Below, piece by piece: positions 1-6,144 of a DNA stretch of 11,384 nucleotides (the first letter of the stretch is position 1; each line of letters opens with the position of its first letter). The translations under genes and the position numbers were made by a program. The stretch is from contig JAKVCF010000072.1 in the NCBI GenBank assembly GCA_022447335.1, forward strand, positions 1 to 11,384, written 5' to 3'. Origin of the DNA: Planctomycetota bacterium (lineage in GTDB: Bacteria > Planctomycetota > UBA1135). Under the pieces are notes generated by a model. The model was given only the letters and a program-made list of their open reading frames with translations, ran no database searches and was not told the origin of the DNA.

Positions 1-128
1 TCAATGGCGTGGTTTTCCAAGATTTACGGAGGCCTATAGATCAGGTTAACTGCGGTTTTTCGATCGAGTTGGGCGAAGGCGCCTCGCTCGAGGTGAGCGA
101 GGCGCGTGCCCGTTTCCAGTTGTAAGTG
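1..128. other. Intergenic end of window, downstream of the minus-strand operon
   Basis: This stretch lies beyond the 3' end of the outer-membrane barrel gene. Its only clear structure is the perfect inverted repeat at 79-105, listed separately. The bases to the left (1-60) include a short T run at 56-60, but I see no convincing coding region, RNA or repeat. The short minus-strand reading frame crossing this stretch overlaps the barrel gene and has no recognisable protein features. Confidence 0.6.
79..105 (-). terminator. Perfect 11-bp hairpin after the operon, probable transcription terminator
   Basis: The arms GCGCCTCGCTC (79-89) and GAGCGAGGCGC (95-105) are perfectly complementary around a 5-base loop. 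The hairpin starts 24 bases after the stop codon of the barrel gene, where the minus-strand operon should end. There is no U tract directly after the stem on the minus-strand transcript; the nearest homopolymer there is a run of A about 19 bases further on. It is therefore either a U-poor intrinsic terminator or a 3'-end stabilising structure. Confidence 0.5.
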
Positions 129-908
129 CTAGAAGAGCAGGCGAAGGCCGGCCAGTACACCGTAATCGCGCTCGGGTCGACCTTCGACATCTTCGCTTAC
201 AGGAACCATGAACGAGAGTTCGATCGCAAAGTCTGGAGCTTCGTATAGGAGGCCTGGGGAGAGCCAAGCTTCCGTATTTCCGCTTCCGCCGAGATGAGCA
301 TTTGCGTCTAGCACCAGATAGCTGGCGGCCACAAAGTCTGAGCCGTACTCCACCGGCGCGACTCGCCAGGCCAGGCTCCCTGAGCTGTGGACAAGTGTGC
401 CACCCACGTCCTTCGGCGAACGCTTGATGGGTGCATCGTTCCCAATCACGTGAGCGGTTACGGCGGCATTCCAGCCAAAGCGGCCGGAGATAGAGGTCAA
501 TGTGGCGCCAGCGAAGGGGTTGACGGAATCGGTAGAGATCAACTCTTCCCCCGTGGGCAACTCAACGCCTCCGTAGATCGCGGCGCGCAGTGTGTCGACA
601 CTGCCGCTGTCAACCTGAAGAAAGCGATGTTTTAAGCCAATGCTGGCGTCCCCAAGGCCTTCGTCAAAGTTGTAAGGCACTTCAAGCCAGCTGGCGGAGT
701 GGCCACCGAAGCCATAAGTCAAGCGCTGCTCCAGTTCGAGTACATCGCCTGCGCCGTCGCGGGAGAAGAATAAGAACTTACTTTCAGGGTAGATGCGGCC
801 GTCGCCAGGGGTAGTGGCTGCAGGTGTGAGATTGGTTTGCTGTGCTTCAGCCGTTTGAGCATTCGAGGCGACAATCAGGCTCATCAACAAAATGAGTCTT
901 CGATGCAT
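129..908 (-). CDS. Secreted outer-membrane beta-barrel protein, MetA/transporter-like
   Basis: A 259-residue protein with a signal peptide (basic MHRR, hydrophobic core, likely cleavage near AEA at residues 20-22). The mature part is rich in alternating strands with aromatic and glycine turns (YGFGGHSASWLEVPYNF, residues 65-81) and contains a VELPTGEE turn at about 115-122. It ends in the hydrophobic, Phe-terminated LRLLF typical of the last strand of outer-membrane barrels. The general layout resembles the putative outer-membrane transporter family related to MetA of phenol degradation (Pfam Phenol_MetA_deg type). That assignment is from memory of the motif pattern, and the substrate cannot be inferred from the protein. 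The start codon lies 2 bases after the stop of the HMA lipoprotein gene, so the two are probably translationally coupled, and a GGTGGGA sequence upstream may serve as a ribosome site. As the last gene of the unit it may be the outer-membrane component of the metal-handling system proposed for its neighbours. Confidence 0.75.
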   Translation of the reverse strand: MHRRLILLMSLIVASNAQTAEAQQTNLTPAATTPGDGRIYPESKFLFFSRDGAGDVLELEQRLTYGFGGHSASWLEVPYNFDEGLGDASIGLKHRFLQVDSGSVDTLRAAIYGGVELPTGEELISTDSVNPFAGATLTSISGRFGWNAAVTAHVIGNDAPIKRSPKDVGGTLVHSSGSLAWRVAPVEYGSDFVAASYLVLDANAHLGGSGNTEAWLSPGLLYEAPDFAIELSFMVPVSEDVEGRPERDYGVLAGLRLLF

Positions 909-910
909 AG

Positions 911-1213
911 CTATTTCCCACCGACGACCGGAGTGAAGCCAGCCGAGCGCACCGCCTCCTGTAGTTTGAAGTCTGGCGGTAGCATTTCGTTTGAAAGTAC
1001 CGAAACGCGGCCTGCCCCCATGTCGATGTCAACATGCTCGACTCCCGGGATCTCCATCAGCTCATGTGTGATGTTGTTCGCACAGTTCGGGCAAGACATA
1101 CCCTTAACCTTGAGTGTTGAGGAGTAGGCGAAGTCTTCGGCCGAGTATTGCTGTGTTGGGCCGGAGCAGGCGGCCAATAGCAGGGCCGCGGTCAGAGTTA
1201 GTAGTTTCATCAC
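911..1213 (-). CDS. Lipoprotein with heavy-metal-associated (HMA) domain
   Basis: A small protein of 99-100 residues. The frame opens with GTG at 1213 directly followed by ATG at 1210; either could be the start, and neither has a clear Shine-Dalgarno sequence. The N-terminus MKLLTLTAALLLAAC is a short lipoprotein signal with lipobox LAAC (Cys16, counting from the GTG), so the protein is probably membrane-anchored outside the cytoplasm. Residues 33-98 form an HMA/ferredoxin-like fold with the metal-binding motif GMSCPNC (Cys41 and Cys44). It continues with a typical GVEHVDIDMGAGRVSV strand-turn-strand and ends with EAVRSAGFTP, as in CopZ/MerP-type proteins. The family binds Cu(I), Hg(II) or similar soft metals through the two cysteines. 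A lipid-anchored HMA domain is less usual than cytoplasmic CopZ or periplasmic MerP. It sits between the Cys-rich protein (53-base gap) and the barrel (2-base gap). Copper is the most likely metal, but mercury cannot be excluded. Confidence 0.88.
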   Translation of the reverse strand: MMKLLTLTAALLLAACSGPTQQYSAEDFAYSSTLKVKGMSCPNCANNITHELMEIPGVEHVDIDMGAGRVSVLSNEMLPPDFKLQEAVRSAGFTPVVGGK

Positions 1214-1266
1214 ATGCTTGGTTTCTGAATTCAGGGAAGAGTCGTCACGAATTGAGATTCGTGCGA

Positions 1267-1635
1267 CTATTCCTGCCAGACACCAAGCGCAGCCCGCGGC
1301 GGAGGCGGGTGCAGTGGAATTGCAGCGCGGTCGGCCCTGCTGACTGAGACCCGTGTTGGAGCTTCCAGCAGAGTTGTTGAATAGTAGGGTGTAAATAGCG
1401 GACTCGAATTCGTGCTACCACGTTCGCGTGGAGGATCAAGTGGAGAGTCCGGTGTACGCGCCGGTTCGAGGCATCCGCATCCGCAGGCGTTTCTTGCCAA
1501 GGTGGGGCCTGCGGGAGCTGGCTCGTGATCGGCGCAGCAGCAATGATTTCGCGCTGGATCCTGTAGGCCGAGTCCGGCCATTGCCGAAGGGAGCCCGGCA
1601 AAGGCGCAGAGGAAGGCAAGCAGGAAATGCTGCAT
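1267..1635 (-). CDS. Small secreted Cys/His-rich protein, putative metal binder
   Basis: A 122-residue protein not recognised as a named family. Residues 1-20 (MQHFLLAFLCAFAGLPSAMA) look like a signal peptide with an AMA cleavage site, although the N-terminus lacks a basic residue. The mature protein begins with two thiol clusters, HCCCADH (31-37) and CGCGC (51-55), separated by a Pro/Ala-rich linker. The rest is proline-, arginine- and serine-rich and probably disordered. Such clustered cysteines suit a Cu(I) or Zn buffer or donor. The gene lies between two other Cys-motif genes on the same strand, 75 bases after the propeller gene and 53 before the HMA gene. The start has no Shine-Dalgarno sequence but has a promoter-like -10 seven bases upstream. 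A longer overlapping minus-strand frame (1245-1619) lacks a signal peptide and was judged less likely. Reality of the gene rests on the signal peptide, the motifs and the context. Confidence 0.65.
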   Translation of the reverse strand: MQHFLLAFLCAFAGLPSAMAGLGLQDPARNHCCCADHEPAPAGPTLARNACGCGCLEPARTPDSPLDPPRERGSTNSSPLFTPYYSTTLLEAPTRVSVSRADRAAIPLHPPPPRAALGVWQE

Positions 1636-1642
1636 CGACGCG

Positions 1643-1670
1643 AGTTTACTCGAGATTGTGTGATTGAAAA
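1643..1670 (-). promoter_or_regulatory. Possible internal leaderless promoter before the Cys-rich gene
   Basis: On the minus strand a -35-like TTTTCA (1665-1670) and a -10-like TAAACT (1643-1648) are separated by 16 bases. The -10 ends 7 bases before the ATG at 1635, so transcription would begin at or very near the start codon. It could give the three distal genes (Cys-rich, HMA, barrel) separate expression. Both hexamers match the consensus at four of six positions, which can occur by chance. Confidence 0.33.
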
Positions 1671-1710
1671 AGGAGATGTATTCAGGTCGACAAAAAGCGT
1701 GGCAGGCTTC

Positions 1711-2934
1711 TTACTGAGGATATTTCAGAAGAGTCGACCGTAAACGTTGTGCTTTGGTTTCGGTCCAGAGGGCGAGTACGCCGTTGGGGGCAGAGGCTAA
1801 GCGTAGGAAGCCATCGGCGCGTGCGCCAGTTGCCGAGGTGATTGGACAGGCAGTAGTCGATGGATGAAGGCGGCCGTCGTCGATCCGAAACCATTGAATC
1901 CACCAAGAGGCATTATTGTTTTTCGTTTCAAGCCAGCTGACAGCAAGTTGTTCGCCGGATACAGCGCAGGAGACGCGACCCATTACTCCGCGTTCATTAC
2001 GGACGATGGTGTTGCTTCGTCCACGTGCAAGGCGAATACGCGGATTGGGGTGTGCCGTGAACCACACTACTGCGGGCTCTCCTGCCCAGAGCGTCGAAGC
2101 TGGCCCGTTCACTGGGCAGCCGGGCATGATCCAACCATCACTTGGCGCTGAAGTCGTGATCTTGCGGAGCCGATCATGTCCGTTTAGGGTCAACTGTGCT
2201 ATTCCGAGATCTCGTATTTCTTCTTCACTGCGGTCGCGATAGGCGAGGCTGAAACGATTTTCTCCTTGGTGTGTGATGGTAGTGCCGCAGCAGTCGCAGA
2301 CTCGATCGTCGACTAAAATCTCGGGGCCAAAGTCGCCGTCAGGTAGTACGCGCCGTGCGCGCAGTTGCATCGGTTGCGCATTAGTAGTTGCGCGACCGTC
2401 CAACCATGCAACGATAAATCCCCCGGCGGGTACTGCGGCCAACGAAACAAATCCATGCTCCGTAGGCGAGTTGTCTTCGTGCAATAGCCGTGGTTCGGAC
2501 CAGCTGCCGTTTGCATCGCGCTGCCGCGTCATAACGTGATAGGAGTAATTTTCTCCTGGTACTTTTTTAAGCCAGGTCACAAAAGTGCGCCCCTGCTCGT
2601 CGATTGCATGCATCGGGTGATCAGCCCAGTTCACGAAAAAGTTTTTGCTGACAGCGATAGGCTCAGGTTCTGTCCAATTTCCATCCATTTTCCGTTGTGC
2701 CCAGAGCAAAGTAATGTCGCCTTCGAGTTCGGGTTGCAGCCAGTTGGCCGAAACCCTTCCTGTGGGGCCTGTCGCCAGCCACGGATAAAGCGCACGTTCT
2801 TCGCTGGGGGCGGGGGCTTGATCGCCATTCCATTTTGGGGGCATATTGGGCTGCAACTGTAAGAGCCCTTCCGATTGGGCGGGCTCTTGAGGCAGCGCGG
2901 TGACCACTACAGTTAGTAGAACAGTTGCAATCAC
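1711..2934 (-). CDS. Secreted beta-propeller-like protein with CDCC motif (sialidase/BNR-like fold)
   Basis: A 407-residue protein starting at GTG (2934); the codon before it is an in-frame TAA, so no longer start exists. Residues 1-15 are a short hydrophobic secretion signal. The body has repeated strand modules with Trp and SW/DG turns (GNWTEPEPI, GSWSEPRLL, GRTFVTWL, GGFIVAWLDGR), as in BNR/Asp-box sialidase-like propellers. Its hallmarks are RVCDCCGTT (211-219; Cys213, 215, 216), AYRDRSEEEIRD (231-242), GCPVNGPA (272-279; Cys273) and TEHGF (158-162). I recall these motifs as conserved in bacterial proteins often named exo-alpha-sialidase. I do not see the Arg triad and Tyr/Glu set that would prove sialidase activity. 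The cysteines suggest a metal or redox role instead. The GTGA overlap with the symporter stop shows translational coupling. With an HMA lipoprotein and a Cys-rich protein downstream, a periplasmic copper-binding role is plausible but not shown. Confidence 0.8.
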   Translation of the reverse strand: MIATVLLTVVVTALPQEPAQSEGLLQLQPNMPPKWNGDQAPAPSEERALYPWLATGPTGRVSANWLQPELEGDITLLWAQRKMDGNWTEPEPIAVSKNFFVNWADHPMHAIDEQGRTFVTWLKKVPGENYSYHVMTRQRDANGSWSEPRLLHEDNSPTEHGFVSLAAVPAGGFIVAWLDGRATTNAQPMQLRARRVLPDGDFGPEILVDDRVCDCCGTTITHQGENRFSLAYRDRSEEEIRDLGIAQLTLNGHDRLRKITTSAPSDGWIMPGCPVNGPASTLWAGEPAVVWFTAHPNPRIRLARGRSNTIVRNERGVMGRVSCAVSGEQLAVSWLETKNNNASWWIQWFRIDDGRLHPSTTACPITSATGARADGFLRLASAPNGVLALWTETKAQRLRSTLLKYPQ

Positions 2935-4583
2935 TTATAGACCGGGAACTCGTCGTTCTTGTACATCGACCAGTACTCTTTGAAGTGGCGTTTGACCTTT
3001 CCGGATAGCAAGACTACGCCGACGATGTTTGGTAACACCATGCCAAAGATCATCAGGTCGCCGAAGTTGAGGATATTCGAGGCACTGGTGATGGCGCCTA
3101 GATAGACGAAGATCACAAAGATCAAGCGGTAGACCATCGAGGACTTGTCGCCGAACAAATAGGCCCAGCATCGCTCACCGTAGTACGACCATGAGATCAT
3201 GGTCGAGAAGGCGAATAGAATGACTGCTACCGCCAATACGTAGGGGAAGAAAGGCAGCACTTCGCCCATCGCATTGGATGTCAGTGCAGCGCCTTGGTCG
3301 CTGGCAACAAATCCGGCGTAGTCTGGGTTGTTGTAGGCGCCGGTGATAACAATCACTAACGCTGTCATGGTGCAGACGATAACCGTGTCTATCAGCGGCT
3401 CAAGTGCCGCGACCACGCCTTCCCGCATTGGGTAGGGGACTTTAGCTGCCGAGTGTGCGATGGCAGCCGAGCCGATGCCAGCCTCGTTCGAGAAGGCGGC
3501 GCGCTTGAAGCCAAGTGCGAGTACACCCAAGGCGCCACCAAACATTGCGTCTGGGTCGAATGCGCCGCTGATAATCGAGCTGAAGGCGGCTGGGATCTCA
3601 CCAGCTTTCATGAACAGAATCACGAGGCAAGCTAGCACATAGATTGCGCACATAGTCGGGACGACCTTCTCGGCGACTTGAGCAATGCGTTGGATGCCGC
3701 CAATAATTACGGCGCCCACGAGTAATGCCATGACGATGCCGTAAAGGTGCGATTGACCTTCGAGGAAGCTAAAGGTCGACGAAACCGCCTGGTAACTTTG
3801 GTTGACCTGGAAGGTGTTGCCGCCGCCGAAGCTGGCACCGATGCAGATCACCGCAAACATTGCGGCGAGGATTTTGCCGAGGCCGGCCATGCCCATTTCT
3901 TTTAGGCCATCGGACAAGTAGTACATCGCACCGCCCATAACGCGCCCGTCCGGGCGAGTCTTACGATACATCTGGCCCAAGGTGCACTCAGTCAGCTTGG
4001 AAGCCATGCCGATGAGGCCGGCGAGGATCATCCAGAAGGTTGCGCCTGGGCCACCGGTGCCGACTGCGATGGCTACACCGCCAATGTTTCCGAGGCCGAC
4101 GGTGGCGGAAAGTGCGGCGGTGAGCGCCTGAAAAGATGAGACCTCGCCGGGGGCGTTTGGATCGTCGTATTTTCCGGCGGTGACCTTGACCGCGTGGCCG
4201 AGCACGCGAAACTGTGGGAAGCCTAGGCGGATCGTAAAGAAGATCGCGCCGAGCATCAGGATGAGTACTGCAAGTGGCAGTGTTGCTGGCACGGTTGTGC
4301 CTTCGGCCGGCATCACCCAATCTCCCGCACCATCATTGAGTGTGGCATCCCAACTGCGCGGCGCTGCGGTCTCGAGCCCAAAGATGGGGATTGGGTAGAA
4401 GACGTAGAAGCCAATTTCGCTATTGAGCGTCGCGAAGAAGGCATCAACACCACCTTCTTCTTGTATTTCAGCTGCAGCTGCGGTCTCGTTCTGGAGCACA
4501 GTCTGCTCCTGGGCCATGGCTGGGTGGGCCAGGAGTCCGAGCAAGAGCAGCAAGGAAGGCAGCAGGAGGTGGTAGCGGCGCAT
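2931..4583 (-). CDS. Sodium:alanine/glycine symporter (AGCS family) with N-terminal signal-like extension
   Basis: A 550-residue inner-membrane transporter of the alanine or glycine:cation symporter family (AlsT/DagA/AgcS), which imports small neutral amino acids with Na+. Family hallmarks are a Gly-rich segment LSATVGLGNIGGVA (158-171) followed by GTGGPGATFWM (175-185), GGGNTFQVNQ (253-262), FKRAAFSNEAGIGSAAIAH (359-377) and STMISWSYYGERCW (460-473). About ten or eleven hydrophobic segments are visible. Before the first core segment (about 101-118) there is an unusual N-terminus: a signal-peptide-like MRRYHLLLPSLLLLLGLLAHPAMA (residues 1-24), then a roughly 75-residue acidic and Ala-rich segment that would face the periplasm. 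The ATG at 4583 has no obvious Shine-Dalgarno sequence. The stop TGA overlaps the GTG of the CDCC protein gene (GTGA, 2931-2934). It may be the first gene of a five-gene unit; why an amino-acid symporter is joined to thiol-rich envelope proteins is unclear. Confidence 0.93.
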   Translation of the reverse strand: MRRYHLLLPSLLLLLGLLAHPAMAQEQTVLQNETAAAAEIQEEGGVDAFFATLNSEIGFYVFYPIPIFGLETAAPRSWDATLNDGAGDWVMPAEGTTVPATLPLAVLILMLGAIFFTIRLGFPQFRVLGHAVKVTAGKYDDPNAPGEVSSFQALTAALSATVGLGNIGGVAIAVGTGGPGATFWMILAGLIGMASKLTECTLGQMYRKTRPDGRVMGGAMYYLSDGLKEMGMAGLGKILAAMFAVICIGASFGGGNTFQVNQSYQAVSSTFSFLEGQSHLYGIVMALLVGAVIIGGIQRIAQVAEKVVPTMCAIYVLACLVILFMKAGEIPAAFSSIISGAFDPDAMFGGALGVLALGFKRAAFSNEAGIGSAAIAHSAAKVPYPMREGVVAALEPLIDTVIVCTMTALVIVITGAYNNPDYAGFVASDQGAALTSNAMGEVLPFFPYVLAVAVILFAFSTMISWSYYGERCWAYLFGDKSSMVYRLIFVIFVYLGAITSASNILNFGDLMIFGMVLPNIVGVVLLSGKVKRHFKEYWSMYKNDEFPVYK

Positions 4584-4698
4584 GAACTTTGGGGGAACCG
4601 CGGATTAGCGGGGGTGCAGGCTAGCATAGGCGGCGCGACCATCCTCTCTGAGGAAGTACGGCTTCGTTCTATCACTGAATAGGCGCTATCCTGCCGGC
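4584..4698. promoter_or_regulatory. Divergent promoter region between the symporter and the fucosidase
   Basis: These 115 bases separate two divergent genes and must hold both promoters. On the plus strand TATCCT (4687-4692) ends 6 bases before the fucosidase ATG, placing the expected transcription start at about the start codon (leaderless); a poor -35-like TTCGTT sits at 4663-4668. On the minus strand TATGCT (4623-4628) is the best -10 for the symporter, about 40 bases from its ATG, without a good -35. No Shine-Dalgarno sequence is visible before either gene. I see no clear operator dyad. Confidence 0.35.
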
Positions 4699-6144
4699 AT
4701 GCAGGCACACTGGCTGGTAGCTGGACTTCTCGCGATGACCGCTTGTCAGAGTGGGGTGACGGGCCACGATTCCTCTATAGATCTGAACGCTCCATCCGGA
4801 CTTAAGGATGAGGGCCGGATGGATTGGTGGCGTGACGCGCGCTTCGGTCTTTTTATTCACTGGGGTCTCTACTCGCGTCTCGAAGGTGAATACGGCGAGC
4901 GTAACGACCATGCCGAGTGGATTCGGACGACAGCGCAGATTCCACTCGAGGAATACAGCCAGTTACAGGCTGGCTTTGATCCAGTCCACTATGACGCCGA
5001 GGAATGGTGTCGGGTCGCCAAAGAAGCGGGCATGAAGTATGTCGTGATCACGACTAAGCATCATGATGGATTCTGTCTTTGGCCATCTGCGCAGACGGAT
5101 TTTGATGTCGAGGGTACAGCTTCGAGGCGCGACCTTCTCGGCGAGCTGGCGCGTGCGGCTCGCAAGTACGATCTGAAAATCGGCTGGTACCACTCGATCA
5201 TGGATTGGCACCATCCGGATTATTTGCCGCGACGGGGTTGGGAGGTGAATCGCAGTGCCGAAGGCGCTGACTTCGATCGCTACGTTGAGTACTTGCGTGC
5301 ACAGGTGACTGAGTTACTGACGGATTACGGGCCGATAGACATCATGTGGTTCGATGGTGAGTGGGAGTCGACATGGAATTCTGAATACGGTCGCGATCTG
5401 TATAGGATGTGTCGCAAGCTGAATCCGGGCATCATTATCAATAATCGCGTCGACAATGGGCGCGCGGGCATGGCCGGGCTCGATAAAGGGCCGGGATACG
5501 TTGGGGACTTTGGTACGCCCGAGCAGGAGGTGCCAGCAGGGGGTTTGCTCGGGGTCGACTGGGAAACCTGCATGACGATGAACCGATACTGGGGGTGGAA
5601 CCGCGCCGACACTGAGTGGAAGTCGAGCGCGCAGCTGATTCACACCCTCGTGGACGTCGCCAGCAAGGGCGGAAACTTCCTTCTCAATGTTGGACCTAAG
5701 CCAGATGGAGACTTTCCAGAGCAGGCCGCTGAGCGACTGAAAGACATAGGCGATTGGATGGAGGTCTTTGGCGCTTCGATCTATGGAACCGAAGCGAGCC
5801 CCTTCGATGCCGCTTTCCCATGGGGGCGCGCTACGTTGCAACCTAACGCAAAAGAAGGAGCCATTCTCTACCTGCACGTTTTTGATTGGCCACGTACGCC
5901 GCAGCTTTTTGTGCCGCGGTTAACTGAGTCCGGATTGGTACGCGCCGAGCTGATGGGTGCCGATTCCCCATATCCCATAGGGTGGCAGAATCTTGAAGAC
6001 GGTATGCAGTTCTTCCTGCCCAAGTTGAAGCCGCATCCCGATGCGAATGTGATTCGGCTCGACTTCGGCGGTGCGCAGCCTATTCTGCTCCCAGATCCTG
6101 AAGCTGAAGCTGAAGTTGATTCAGAAGAAGTCGGGGTCGACTAG
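4699..6144 (+). CDS. Alpha-L-fucosidase, glycoside hydrolase family 29, lipoprotein
   Basis: A 481-residue exo-enzyme that releases L-fucose from the non-reducing ends of glycans by a retaining mechanism. The N-terminus MQAHWLVAGLLAMTAC is a lipoprotein signal (Cys16), so it is probably anchored to an outer membrane or exposed to the periplasm. The GH29 (beta/alpha)8 catalytic domain spans about 35-355. It shows WWRDARFGLFIHWG (43-56), VITTKHHDGFCLW (116-128), DLKIGWYHS (158-166) and IDIMWFDGEW (213-222), where Asp219 is the expected nucleophile. The acid/base Glu is not certain: Glu275 and Glu277 (TPEQE) and Glu289 (DWETCMTMN) are candidates. Residues about 365-470 are a likely C-terminal beta-sandwich. 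The protein ends in an acidic tail partly encoded by three tandem CTGAAG units (6098-6115). The start is the ATG six bases after a TATCCT hexamer. It overlaps the convergent PhoD gene by the four bases CTAG that contain both stop codons. With the nearby sulfatase, a sulfated fucose-containing glycan is a likely substrate. Confidence 0.93.
   Translation: MQAHWLVAGLLAMTACQSGVTGHDSSIDLNAPSGLKDEGRMDWWRDARFGLFIHWGLYSRLEGEYGERNDHAEWIRTTAQIPLEEYSQLQAGFDPVHYDAEEWCRVAKEAGMKYVVITTKHHDGFCLWPSAQTDFDVEGTASRRDLLGELARAARKYDLKIGWYHSIMDWHHPDYLPRRGWEVNRSAEGADFDRYVEYLRAQVTELLTDYGPIDIMWFDGEWESTWNSEYGRDLYRMCRKLNPGIIINNRVDNGRAGMAGLDKGPGYVGDFGTPEQEVPAGGLLGVDWETCMTMNRYWGWNRADTEWKSSAQLIHTLVDVASKGGNFLLNVGPKPDGDFPEQAAERLKDIGDWMEVFGASIYGTEASPFDAAFPWGRATLQPNAKEGAILYLHVFDWPRTPQLFVPRLTESGLVRAELMGADSPYPIGWQNLEDGMQFFLPKLKPHPDANVIRLDFGGAQPILLPDPEAEAEVDSEEVGVD
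6098..6115 (+). repeat. Three tandem copies of CTGAAG inside the fucosidase C-terminus
   Basis: Three exact copies of the hexamer encode the alternating Glu-Ala part of an acidic tail just before the stop codon. The tail lies outside the expected catalytic and beta-sandwich domains. Hexamer gain or loss would change its length without shifting the frame. It has little significance beyond that. Confidence 0.6.

Noticed and set aside
42..60. CAG...CTG dyad followed by a T run on the plus strand, considered as terminator of a gene left of the window
   Set aside because: The stem is only about three base pairs and no plus-strand gene enters from the left edge.
1245..1619. 124-codon minus-strand frame overlapping the Cys-rich gene
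   Set aside because: It has no signal peptide or conserved motif. The alternative frame at 1267-1635 has a signal peptide and two Cys clusters and fits the operon.
1692..1709. AAGC/GCTT mini-hairpin followed by T bases just after the stop of the CDCC gene (minus strand)
   Set aside because: A 4-bp stem is too weak for a terminator call. It may only contribute mild attenuation before the Cys-rich gene.
4313..4708. 131-codon minus-strand frame overlapping the symporter 5' end and running across the divergent promoter
   Set aside because: It shares bases with the signal-like N-terminus of the symporter in another frame and has no protein features.
5314..5877. 187-codon open frame on the minus strand inside the fucosidase gene
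   Set aside because: It lies wholly antisense to a GH29 gene with intact catalytic motifs, and it has no recognisable domain, signal peptide or ribosome site. Long antisense frames are expected in GC-rich coding DNA.
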